Assembly (NCBI RefSeq): GCF_001704615.3
Contig: NZ_CP029396.2
Location: forward strand, 291,359-355,358
Source of the DNA: Acinetobacter defluvii
GTDB taxonomy: Bacteria; Pseudomonadota; Gammaproteobacteria; Pseudomonadales; Moraxellaceae
DNA length: 64,000 nucleotides
Reading direction: 5' to 3'
The translations under genes were made by a program, and so were the position numbers. The stretch's first letter is position 1. Every line of letters begins with the position of its first letter. This document shows, one piece after another, positions 55,669 through 64,000 of this stretch. The notes beneath the pieces are model-generated. The model did no database searches. It was not told where the DNA came from and saw only the letters and a list, made by a program, of their open reading frames with translations.

Positions 55669-56706
55669 ATGACAGAATCAGTTGTACCAAATAATAGCGC
55701 TTCAGAGAACGCACAAATACCAGGTACGATCGGAACATCAGCCGTTGCAGAACACAAGGGCGATAGTTTTAACGGCACAAGCATCATCACGATTGGTCGA
55801 GTTGACTTAAGTAGTGCTATTGAGCCTCTATTTGTACCAGTATCAACATTGTGGTCCATCACACCGGGTAATTATCCTTTAAGCGCAGAAAATATTAAAA
55901 ACTGCACGGCAGTACGATTTGAGGGTGAAGAACTACTTACCCAAAACTTCGCATTAGGCTCAATTGTGGTTTATAAAATCAATGGTGTTTTAGGGAACCA
56001 TGTAATTGTAGTCAGTGAGGATCGTGACGGCGGTAACGATAACCGTGCGATTTACTGCAATAGCTTCAATACAACATGTAATATCTTGTCTCAGTACGGT
56101 ATTGCCTTCGCTGAGCTATATCGCCGTAAAGTATTAGAGCTTGATCAAGTCCTCTATACCAACCTCAATAGATCTCTTTTACAATCTCACTATGCAGAAA
56201 ATGAAACTGACGTTATTGATTTAGAGTGGAATACAAAGCACCACCCTACTCTATACGTTCATGCGTCAAACTTAGTTGCATCTGAAGAGCACGGTTTTGT
56301 GAAATATGATGGTCGTATGGCTGGTATTGGTACCTTTTCTACAAAATGTCTAACTGCAGACCGTAACGGCAACTTAATTAAACCAGAGCTGGCCTTCCTT
56401 AATAACATTATTGAAATTAATGTTACTGAAAAAGATGCGTTAGAGTTCTTGAATTGCTCTATTACGAATAACCACTACTTTTCGCGTATGGTTGATCAAC
56501 TCAAAAGTACTGGTCGTAAAGAATATGACTTCATCACGAACAACATTGATTTCTTCGCCGTACATGTGAAGCTTAACCTTGAAGAAGATCGTCCTAAAAT
56601 TACGCGAATGGTTTTAGCACCAGATTTACCAATTCTGGAAAACTATTTGTATAAGCAATACGATCCAACCTACCTTGGTGAAGCCGTTGACGACTTAATT
56701 CAGTAA
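55669..56706 (+). CDS. uncharacterised protein (345 aa)
   Basis: From ATG 55669 (a GTG at 55657 is in frame). Soluble, mixed alpha/beta, no signal peptide, no recognised motif. Central segment VYKINGVLGNHVIVVSEDRD and the C-terminal DDLIQ tail are distinctive. A good terminator follows at 56725. Divergent from the 638-residue gene. Confidence 0.65.
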   Translation: MTESVVPNNSASENAQIPGTIGTSAVAEHKGDSFNGTSIITIGRVDLSSAIEPLFVPVSTLWSITPGNYPLSAENIKNCTAVRFEGEELLTQNFALGSIVVYKINGVLGNHVIVVSEDRDGGNDNRAIYCNSFNTTCNILSQYGIAFAELYRRKVLELDQVLYTNLNRSLLQSHYAENETDVIDLEWNTKHHPTLYVHASNLVASEEHGFVKYDGRMAGIGTFSTKCLTADRNGNLIKPELAFLNNIIEINVTEKDALEFLNCSITNNHYFSRMVDQLKSTGRKEYDFITNNIDFFAVHVKLNLEEDRPKITRMVLAPDLPILENYLYKQYDPTYLGEAVDDLIQ

Positions 56707-56724
56707 TACAGATCTAAGAAAGCT

Positions 56725-56748
56725 AAAAGCCTACAATGTAGGCTTTTT
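56725..56748 (+). terminator. Rho-independent terminator
   Basis: AAAAGCCTAC-AAT-GTAGGCTTTTTT: strong stem followed by T-run, 18 bases after the stop of the 55669 gene. Confidence 0.85.
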
Positions 56749-56818
56749 TAATGCAAAAAGAAAAAGGTTTAATAATTACGGAATCCCAACCTGAATAACA
56801 TCTATCTAGATGATATTT

Positions 56819-57442
56819 TTAGCGACCAAAGAACAAACCAAATAAGTAAAAAATCCCTCCAACTTTCATACCATTTGCAATATGAAAAGCAAAAGCTAAA
56901 CAGATGATGACCGTTCCATAGAAAAATAGGTACGGTGCTAAAACACCTTTGAATTTCTTTTCCATTTGATCATGTAATGTGTATTTGATCGGAGCGGAAC
57001 TTTGATCACGACTATTATCACTTGGAGTATCACGATCATCTGACTGAATAAGATTACGCACTCTAGGAGCAACACCCTGATCCCAAGAATATTCTTTAAG
57101 TTTTAACTTGTTTACTAGGTATAAAATATCATCACTAGCAAGACTAATCCCCTTGGTATGGAGCCTAGACAAAGTATCCACTGAATTAGCAATATCGGTA
57201 ACATAAAACCACTTTCTTACCGAATGAGACAAATCCATTTGCGTACTAGATAACTCATTCAGGATGATGCAACCACTAATAAAACCTAAGTTTTGGTCGG
57301 TAAACAATTCAGCACTTTTGAACCACTCTAAAACAGCAAATCTGTTCTTCCGAATCTGAACAAATGGATTAATCTGAGAACCACCCTGAACCTCAAGCTC
57401 ACCATTAATCAGCCATTCCCCATTTTCCGACCCAACTAGATT
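56819..57442 (-). pseudogene. NERD-domain protein, 5' end removed by IS3
   Basis: The open frame continues upstream past the TTG at 57307 to the IS end at 57442 (about 207 residues). The first part (ENGEWLINGELEVQGGSQIN then PFVQIRKNRFAVLEWF) matches the C-terminal half of the nuclease-related NERD domain, which typically reads W...NPxxQxxxN. The catalytic EIDxI...ExK segment that precedes it is missing. The C-terminus has one or two membrane helices (YLFFYGTVIICLAFAFHIAN). The gene is dead. Confidence 0.65.
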
Positions 57443-57582
57443 TGATGTGTGCTGAGAAAACAGGAGGTTTTAACTTGGTAAACTATAGACACTCATCAGG
57501 AGTTTACCATGAGCAAGAAACAGAAGACTTACACCGCAGAATTTAAAGTTGAAGCAATAAAATTGATTGAAGCCAATCAAGG
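57443..57582 (+). mobile_element. IS3-family left-end remnant
   Basis: 140 bases identical by eye to the left end of the intact element at 62287-63560 (terminal TGATGTGTGCTGA and the first codons of orfA), then breaking off inside orfA at AATCAAGGC. Confidence 0.88.
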
Positions 57583-57676
57583 CTGATATGTGCTGAATTA
57601 GCAGGAGACTTTCACTTGGGATATGCTAGGCAGCTAACCGATAAAAGTTCTCTGCTATTTGATTTGGCGTTTTAAA
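57583..57676 (-). mobile_element. inverted IS3-family right-end remnant nested in the left-end remnant
   Basis: Begins exactly at a terminal TGATATGTGCTGA and matches, reverse-complemented, the last 94 bases of the 62287-63560 element including the orfB stop region. It marks the left boundary of the ptx module. Confidence 0.88.
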
Positions 57677-57817
57677 GGTAGAAAACTTAGTATTTAGACG
57701 CCTACCTTCTAGAGAAATAACGCAAATGAATAAAATGCTACCATCAACTTAAAATCATGATATGTCACGGCAAACTTCACACTTTCTAACTGTTGGCATA
57801 AACAACATACCATCCAT

Positions 57818-58675
57818 CTACTGAAGTAGAAATTTTTTGAAATGTGCCGATGGTGTATTTTCAAGCATATTGCCACGACAAATAACGTAAAGATTTTTGT
57901 AGGGGGTGATCCCTTCAATTTTAACGCTTCTTAGTCGACCACTCTCGCACTCATCGACCACAGACGAAGAGATCACCAATGAAATACCCAAGCCTGCCTG
58001 TACTGCCCGTTTAACCGCCTCTGTGCTTCCAAGCTGCATAGATACACCAATAGAATCTGCCACGCTTCCGAAAAAATGCTGTAACAGACGCCCTGTGCCG
58101 CTACTTGTTTCTCCCCCCAGCAATTTCTCTCCCTTCAGCCAATCTAATGGAATACTCGCCAATTTGGCCCACGGATGCTCCACCGGCACAATCACAGCTA
58201 GTTCTTCACTTCGCCAAACGCATGCATCAAATCCCTCTCGTTGATCCCACCATTCCATAATGGCCACATCGACTTCAAAGTTTTCCAGTTTTTTCACAAT
58301 GGTAAGATTATCGCCAATGACTACATCAAAATTGCAAGTTGCTGTTTTCTTGAACCGCCTCAAGTGCGGTGGCAATACATAGATGCCGATATTCGAGCTC
58401 GCGCCTATTACAAGACGATTTGTGTCGAATAATGCGCACGCTCTGGATCCGGTGCGCACTAGGTTTTCCGCATAAGGCAAAAACACTTTGCCTTCCTCTG
58501 TGAGCGTACTACCTGCGTTGTTTCGCACAATCAGATTGACACTCAGCGACTCTTCTAGGCGCCTAACATGCTGAGTCACAGCTGACTGTGAGAGCCCTGT
58601 GTGCTTGGCTGCTTCACGAAAGCCACCCCGATTCACGACAGCCAGAAAAGTAACTACGCGTTCAAGATTGATCAA
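57818..58675 (-). CDS. ptxE: PtxE LysR-family regulator
   Basis: 285 residues with the LysR N-terminal winged helix ([15 protein letters not shown] start, [20 protein letters not shown]) and a substrate-binding-like effector domain. It overlaps the ptxD stop by 4 bases, the order seen in ptxABCDE operons. LysR proteins there are thought to regulate phosphite oxidation genes. A candidate operator lies upstream of ptxA. Confidence 0.85.
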   Translation of the reverse strand: MINLERVVTFLAVVNRGGFREAAKHTGLSQSAVTQHVRRLEESLSVNLIVRNNAGSTLTEEGKVFLPYAENLVRTGSRACALFDTNRLVIGASSNIGIYVLPPHLRRFKKTATCNFDVVIGDNLTIVKKLENFEVDVAIMEWWDQREGFDACVWRSEELAVIVPVEHPWAKLASIPLDWLKGEKLLGGETSSGTGRLLQHFFGSVADSIGVSMQLGSTEAVKRAVQAGLGISLVISSSVVDECESGRLRSVKIEGITPYKNLYVICRGNMLENTPSAHFKKFLLQ

Positions 58676-59679
58676 TTAACGCCTTCCAAAATTGGATTAT
58701 TGATAGCATCGGATGGCCTTTGGCCGGTCAGTGCCTGTAAGATATTATTGGCTGCTAGTTGCTCGATTTCGAAACGCACGTCGTCGACCGCAGACCCCAA
58801 ATGTGGGGTGAAAAATGTTTGCGCTGTATTGGTCAGTAACTCCTGCGGAATAGCTGTTGGCCTATCAACACGGATCCACTCTTCCAATTCGAAAACATCT
58901 GCCGCATAACCCGCCAATTTTCCAGATTCAAGTGCTTCGGCAACAGCTAATTCATCGACAACTGAACCACGACACGCATTGATCAAGTAGCTTCCTGTGC
59001 GCATTGTGCCAATTGTTTCTGCATTCAATAAGTGCAAAGTTTGCGGCGTCATTGGCAGCATAGGTACAACAAAGTCACTGCTACTTAATAATTCATCGAG
59101 ACTCACCTGTCGTGCATTCCAGGCCTTTTCCTGCTCTTGATTCAAGGCGATGTCATCGCAATAAAGCACCCGCATATCAAAACTCGATAAGCGCTTCGCA
59201 ATCGCTCGCCCGACCGCACCCATACCGATGATTCCGAGTGTGCGTCCTGTTAAACCCGTTCCGTATAGTTCCGGTCTCCACCCGTTAAATCCGTGAGTTC
59301 GGATACGGCGATCCCCCTCGGCCAGATGGCGAGTCAGGCCAAGAAGCAATCCAATTGTCAGCTCCGCCGTTGGGATGGTCAGAAGGTCCGGCACGATGCT
59401 GAACCAAATACCACGGCGGGTACAAGCATCGACATCAAAGTTGTCATAGCCTTTGAGTGCTGCACCTACAATCTTCAATTTAGGGCAGGACGCAAGAAAA
59501 TCATCATCGATACTGTCAGGCATGAATACCATCAGTGCGTCAGCATCCTTTGCTCTCTCCAGCAATTCTGCGCGCGACATAGTATCGCGGGTCATGTTGG
59601 GAACGACATCCGCAACAGATTGTAAATAATCGATAATTTCAGGATGAACCCAGTGGGTAAGAACTATTTTTTGTTTCAT
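58672..59679 (-). CDS. ptxD: phosphite dehydrogenase
   Basis: 335 residues from ATG 59679 after GAGGG. Oxidises phosphite to phosphate with NAD. D-2-hydroxyacid dehydrogenase fold: NAD motif [11 protein letters not shown], an acidic residue Asp175 where the Pseudomonas stutzeri enzyme has Glu175 (consistent with NAD preference), catalytic Arg237 (ACRGSVVDE), Glu266 (FELEEW) and His293 (TPHLGSA). Strong match in length and active-site signature. Confidence 0.95.
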   Translation of the reverse strand: MKQKIVLTHWVHPEIIDYLQSVADVVPNMTRDTMSRAELLERAKDADALMVFMPDSIDDDFLASCPKLKIVGAALKGYDNFDVDACTRRGIWFSIVPDLLTIPTAELTIGLLLGLTRHLAEGDRRIRTHGFNGWRPELYGTGLTGRTLGIIGMGAVGRAIAKRLSSFDMRVLYCDDIALNQEQEKAWNARQVSLDELLSSSDFVVPMLPMTPQTLHLLNAETIGTMRTGSYLINACRGSVVDELAVAEALESGKLAGYAADVFELEEWIRVDRPTAIPQELLTNTAQTFFTPHLGSAVDDVRFEIEQLAANNILQALTGQRPSDAINNPILEGVN

Positions 59680-59720
59680 GTGGACCCTCATGTGTATACC
59701 GGATTTTTTATATGGGTTAG

Positions 59721-60518
59721 CTACTTGAACTTGCGACGCAAGAATGAACTGAATGTATCAACTAGCGTCACCATCCCAAGAATGACCAGCAATATCGCGG
59801 ATACTTCTTGGTATTGCATAAGACGCAGCGATCCTATCAACTCGAAACCTATACCGCCGGCACCGACCATTCCCATCACCGTTGAGGCGCGAAAATTGTA
59901 TTCCCACCGATAAATCGCGGTGTCGGCCATTTGCGGTAATACTTGCGGAAAAATGCCATGAAATATCACTTGTAGCGGGCTGCAACCTGCGGCCTGCGCA
60001 GCTTCAACTGGTGCTTGATCTGTATGCTCAATCGCTTCCGCAAAAAACTTAGCGATCATGCCGATTGAGTGCAGGCCTAATGCCAACACACCCGGCAGTG
60101 CACCAAAGCCGACAGCTGCCACGAAAACTATACCCATAATAAGCTCAGGAACAGATCTCAACACATTTAACAGAGCACGCGCAGCCTGATAGACCGCTGG
60201 ATGTGGACTGGTATTGCGTGCAGCCAAAATACCCAAGGGCACGGACAAAAGCACAGCGATGGCGGTTCCAGCAATACTCATGGCTAAGGTATCGAGCACT
60301 GGCTTGACCCATGCTCTCCACTCACTAAAGTTGGGAGGGAACATCTCACCAATGAGACTAACAAGACTTGGCACGCCTTCGCCTAAACGCTCACCATCAA
60401 ATAGACCAACGTAATACCAACATCCGACGACAATAGCTAAAATCAATATCACATACCTAACTACTCGATTCCAGCTTTGGCGCTGCTCTGACAATATGGC
60501 TTCGAAGTTCGTATTCAT
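59721..60518 (-). CDS. ptxC: phosphite ABC transporter permease
   Basis: 265 residues with about six transmembrane segments and the permease EAA-type loop ([20 protein letters not shown]). Similar to PhnE permeases. It forms the membrane channel with PtxA and PtxB. Confidence 0.93.
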   Translation of the reverse strand: MNTNFEAILSEQRQSWNRVVRYVILILAIVVGCWYYVGLFDGERLGEGVPSLVSLIGEMFPPNFSEWRAWVKPVLDTLAMSIAGTAIAVLLSVPLGILAARNTSPHPAVYQAARALLNVLRSVPELIMGIVFVAAVGFGALPGVLALGLHSIGMIAKFFAEAIEHTDQAPVEAAQAAGCSPLQVIFHGIFPQVLPQMADTAIYRWEYNFRASTVMGMVGAGGIGFELIGSLRLMQYQEVSAILLVILGMVTLVDTFSSFLRRKFK

Positions 60519-60536
60519 TGTAGAGACCTCAAAAAA

Positions 60537-61409
<873 letters not shown>

Positions 61410-61464
61410 TCAGTTCTTAAGTTAAACAATGGTTATGAGTAATATTTGGAATGTTTGAATTCAA

Positions 61465-62196
61465 TTACGCTTTTTGTTCATAGAGTTCAGTTACATGCGT
61501 TTGTGTCAGAGCCGCTGGTATTGCATCGAACACAACCTTGCCATGAGCCAGACCGACGATTCGGTCAGCATAGCGTTTAGCGAGATCGACTTGATGTAGG
61601 CTGACTACAGCGGTTATGCCGTCTTCTTTGCATATCTGGTGTAAGAGCGCCAAGACTTTGTTGGCGGCTGCTGGATCAAGGCTTGCCACAGGCTCGTCTG
61701 CCAAAACAAGTGCCGGTCGCTGCGCTAATGCCCGAGCTATACCCACGCGTTGTTGCTGACCGCCACTTAACTCATCCACTCGTGAGAGTGCTTTGTGAAG
61801 TAGCCCAACGCGGTCAAGGCTGTGTAATCCAATAGATTGATCCTCCTTCGATAGAGGAAAAAGAGTACGAAGCGTCGAGTGATAACCTAGTCTACCCATT
61901 AGCACATTTTGCAAAACAGAAAGTCGACCAATTAATTGATGCTGCTGGAATATCATGCCAGTACGCCGACGATGCTCTTGCAATATTTTTTTGTCCAACA
62001 ATGAACCTAACTTTGTAATGTTTATATTGCCGCTAGTGGGTTTTTGCATCAGGTTAAGACAACGGAGCATTGTTGATTTGCCTGCACCAGAGGCACCGAG
62101 CAACACTGAAAACTGTCCCTGTTGAAACGTGAGTGAAGTTGGATGCAACGCAATCATTTGTCCGTACTGGACGGTAATATTTTGAAGTTGAATCAT
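61465..62196 (-). CDS. ptxA: phosphite ABC transporter ATPase
   Basis: 243 residues: Walker A GASGAGKST, Q-loop region, signature LSGGQQQRVGIA, Walker B LVLADEPVASLD, H-loop SLHQVD. PhnC-like. First gene of ptxABCDE. Confidence 0.94.
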   Translation of the reverse strand: MIQLQNITVQYGQMIALHPTSLTFQQGQFSVLLGASGAGKSTMLRCLNLMQKPTSGNINITKLGSLLDKKILQEHRRRTGMIFQQHQLIGRLSVLQNVLMGRLGYHSTLRTLFPLSKEDQSIGLHSLDRVGLLHKALSRVDELSGGQQQRVGIARALAQRPALVLADEPVASLDPAAANKVLALLHQICKEDGITAVVSLHQVDLAKRYADRIVGLAHGKVVFDAIPAALTQTHVTELYEQKA

Positions 62197-62217
62197 TGCT
62201 GCCAGACCCTCGTTGTT

Positions 62218-62242
62218 GTAATCAATCTTTATTTTTGATTAC
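62218..62242 (-). promoter_or_regulatory. candidate LysR-type operator upstream of ptxA
   Basis: Inverted repeat GTAATCA/TGATTAC with an 11-base centre (ATCA-N11-TGAT), about 22 bases upstream of the ptxA start. LysR regulators bind such interrupted dyads. The IS3 copy begins 45 bases further right, so the native promoter may be partly replaced. Confidence 0.45.
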
Positions 62243-62352
62243 GAAATCAGATAATGAGGTGAGCATAACGACTCAATGTTACAGTTTGATGTGTGCTGAG
62301 AAAACAGGAGGTTTTAACTTGGTAAACTATAGACACTCATCAGGAGTTTACC

Positions 62353-62652
62353 ATGAGCAAGAAACAGAAGACTTACACCGCAGAATTTAAAGTTGAAGCA
62401 ATAAAATTGATTGAAGCCAATCAAGGCAATGTATCGGAAACAGCCAGACAACTTGGCATTTCAATGCAAACTCTTTCAAATTGGAATAATAAAGCAAAGA
62501 CTGGCACCTTAGCAGGCACTAAACAATATTCACCTGATCTAAATGCCTTACTCGAAGAAAATAAAAAGCTCAAACAACAGCTCAAAACAGCTGAAATGGA
62601 ACGTGAATTTCTAAAAAAGGCAGCAGCGTACTTTGCGAAAGAAAGTCAGTAA
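62353..62652 (+). CDS. IS3-family transposase OrfA
   Basis: 99 residues: helix-turn-helix (FKVEAIKLIEANQGNVSETA, LGISMQTLSNWNNKAK) and a C-terminal leucine zipper (ENKKLKQQLKTAEMEREFLK). Confidence 0.94.
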   Translation: MSKKQKTYTAEFKVEAIKLIEANQGNVSETARQLGISMQTLSNWNNKAKTGTLAGTKQYSPDLNALLEENKKLKQQLKTAEMEREFLKKAAAYFAKESQ

Positions 62653-62663
62653 GGTACGCCTAT

Positions 62664-63518
62664 ATGAAACAGCAAAGATATTTATTCCCGATTAGCTTTA
62701 TGGCTAGATTACTTCACGTTTCAGTGTCACGATTTTATGATTGGCTAAAACGAGGCATGAATAAAAGATTGGTTCAGCGAAATCAACAGACAATTTTGGT
62801 CAAAATAGCTCATGAGGAAACTAAACAAAGCTATGGCTATATTCGATTAACTAAGCATTTACAAGCGCAAGGTATCAAAATCAGTACGTATGCTGTACGT
62901 CAAATAAAAAAGCTCAACCAGCTGTATTGTAAGCGTCATAAGCGTTTCAAAAGAACTACGAAGAGTGATCATAATCGAGCGATCTACGCAAATTTACTAG
63001 AGCAACAGTTTTCAATGACTAAGCCCAATCTTGCATGGTCAAGCGATATTACATACATTTGGACTGCTGAAGGTTGGTTATACTTGGCAGCAGTAAAAGA
63101 CCTGTACACGAAACAAGTGGTTGGCTATAGCTTAAATGAGCGTATGACCGCACAACTTGTTTGCAATGCACTGACTATGGCGATTCGTAATCAAAAACCA
63201 ACGAAAGGCTTAATTGTTCATTCGGACAGAGGCAGCCAATATTGCAGCCATGAATATCGAAAGATACTGGAAAAATGTGATTTTCAAGGTTCAATGAGCA
63301 AACGTGGGGACTGTTACGATAATGCACCGATTGAAAGTTTCTGGGGCATACTCAAGAATGAATTAGTGCATCATTGCAACTATAAAACCAGAGATGAAGC
63401 TAAAGCAGATATTACAAAATACATTGTGTTATTTTATAATCAGCGAAGAATTCAAAAGAGTTTGGATTTTAAAACGCCAAATCAAATAGCAGAGAACTTT
63501 TATCGGTTAGCTGCCTAG
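62664..63518 (+). CDS. IS3-family transposase OrfB
   Basis: 284 residues. HTH_21 (KQSYGYIRLTKHLQAQG) and DDE core in SSDITYIWT, VHSDRGSQY and APIESFWG. Starts 11 bases after orfA, so frameshifting may join them. Confidence 0.94.
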   Translation: MKQQRYLFPISFMARLLHVSVSRFYDWLKRGMNKRLVQRNQQTILVKIAHEETKQSYGYIRLTKHLQAQGIKISTYAVRQIKKLNQLYCKRHKRFKRTTKSDHNRAIYANLLEQQFSMTKPNLAWSSDITYIWTAEGWLYLAAVKDLYTKQVVGYSLNERMTAQLVCNALTMAIRNQKPTKGLIVHSDRGSQYCSHEYRKILEKCDFQGSMSKRGDCYDNAPIESFWGILKNELVHHCNYKTRDEAKADITKYIVLFYNQRRIQKSLDFKTPNQIAENFYRLAA

Positions 63519-63560
63519 CATATCCCAAGTGAAAGTCTCCTGCTAATTCAGCACATATCA

Positions 63561-63740
63561 CTGCCACCCAATTTGCCCAATTGTTCCGTGGTAATGGAAA
63601 TACAATCCTGCTAGAGAGAAAGCACCACCCCAAACCAAAAAGAACAAACCAGAATTACCACCCATCAACACGTAGTTATAAATTAACGCTGTGAAACCCA
63701 CCGTCATAAAAAGACCAGTGAATATACTTGAAAAAATCAC
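63561..63740 (-). pseudogene. small membrane-protein gene, 3' end cut by IS3
   Basis: About 60 residues from a GTG start at 63740 with two hydrophobic segments (FTGLFMTVGFTALIYNYVLM and GLFFLVWGGAFSLAGLYF). The reading frame ends only because the IS terminus supplies a stop. No family assigned. Confidence 0.45.
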
Positions 63741-63875
63741 CTTTTCATTCCACCTAAAGTTAAAAAAATACTGCTTTCAATTAATTTCTAATAACAAATC
63801 CGAAATAATCACATCAACCCAATGCTTCTAATTTTCGAGCAATATATTGGTTGATTAAAAGTCAAGTTCCGAAAT

Positions 63876-64000
63876 TTATGGTTTGAGCAATTTCATGATC
63901 CAACTATTGCTGATGCTGTAATGGACCCCCAAAATAATGAATAAAGCACCCATAGAAGCTGTATTGACGCCAAATAGCGCTGCAACATACATCACCAGCT
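63876..64000 (-). CDS. membrane-protein gene, C-terminal end (partial at window edge)
   Basis: About 40 residues ending at TAA (63876-63878): LVMYVAALFGVNTASMGALF and on to SWIMKLLKP, a membrane helix with a short tail. The 5' part lies beyond the window. The 135 bases up to 63740 show no gene. Confidence 0.45.
   Translation of the reverse strand, partial: LVMYVAALFGVNTASMGALFIILGVHYSISNSWIMKLLKP

Larger units (their letters stand above)
62287..63560 (+). mobile_element. IS3-family element, intact
   Basis: 1274 bp with terminal repeats TGATGTGTGCTGA / TGATATGTGCTGA. Intact orfA and orfB. It borders the ptx operon on the right. The flanks show no target duplication. Confidence 0.93.

Noticed and set aside
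57709..57918. 69-codon frame before ptxE
   Set aside because: It overlaps the end of ptxE in another frame and the sequence looks random; no ribosome-binding site.

Overview
The window looks like accessory DNA, probably a plasmid, from an Acinetobacter-type gammaproteobacterium. The evidence is AT-rich backbone genes, IS6 elements of the IS1006/IS1008 type, IS3- and IS5-family elements of Acinetobacter style, and a mop/dmp-type phenol operon. GC-rich mercury-resistance DNA is embedded in it. I see no rRNA, tRNA, CRISPR array or recognisable plasmid replication initiator.

Layout. (1) 1-3022, minus strand: a tightly coupled three-gene operon encoding a sigma-70-like factor, an HTH-like protein, and an ImmA/IrrE metallopeptidase fused to a UvrD helicase that is cut by the window edge. 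(2) 3271-20783: a mercury-resistance block between two directly repeated 820-bp IS6 copies. It holds mer operon 1 (merR; merTPCABDE plus a DUF3330 gene) ending in a Tn21-family inverted repeat, a dead type III restriction gene split by an IS3 element, a second Tn21-family end with tnpR and res, a flavoprotein disulfide reductase with merE and a merD fragment, and mer operon 2 (merTPAGB and truncated merD), which has no merR. (3) 21160-22482: an IS3 element with a broken orfA. (4) 22597-36161: the phenol meta-cleavage operon dmpKLMNOP-Q-B-D-(outer membrane protein)-E-F-G, a FAH-family gene, and a sigma-54-dependent regulator. A -24/-12 promoter and an upstream palindromic array precede the operon. 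(5) 36336-43634: IS debris, an IS5 copy that cuts two genes, a tyrosine recombinase, an uncharacterised protein divergent from a secreted amidase across an 11-bp repeat array, and several orphan genes. (6) 43709-50730: a 7.0-kb composite transposon made of two IS3-family copies, carrying an AraC regulator, an alcohol dehydrogenase, an aldehyde dehydrogenase and a HAD phosphatase. It sits inside one copy of a 157-bp tandem duplication, with a 3-bp target duplication. (7) 50801-56748: a Xer-type recombinase, a lipoprotein, a secreted protein and a divergent pair of unrecognised proteins. (8) 56819-63740: a NERD-domain remnant, nested IS3 ends and the phosphite-oxidation operon ptxABCDE, followed by an intact IS3 copy and two partial membrane-protein genes.

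Functionally the cargo gives inorganic and organic mercury detoxification, growth on phenol through catechol 2,3-cleavage to pyruvate and acetyl-CoA, alcohol/aldehyde oxidation, and use of phosphite as a phosphorus source. The least explained parts are the sigma factor / HTH-like protein / peptidase-helicase operon at the left edge, the 40.6-40.8 kb repeat-controlled divergent pair, and the divergent 638-aa/345-aa pair near 55.6 kb.
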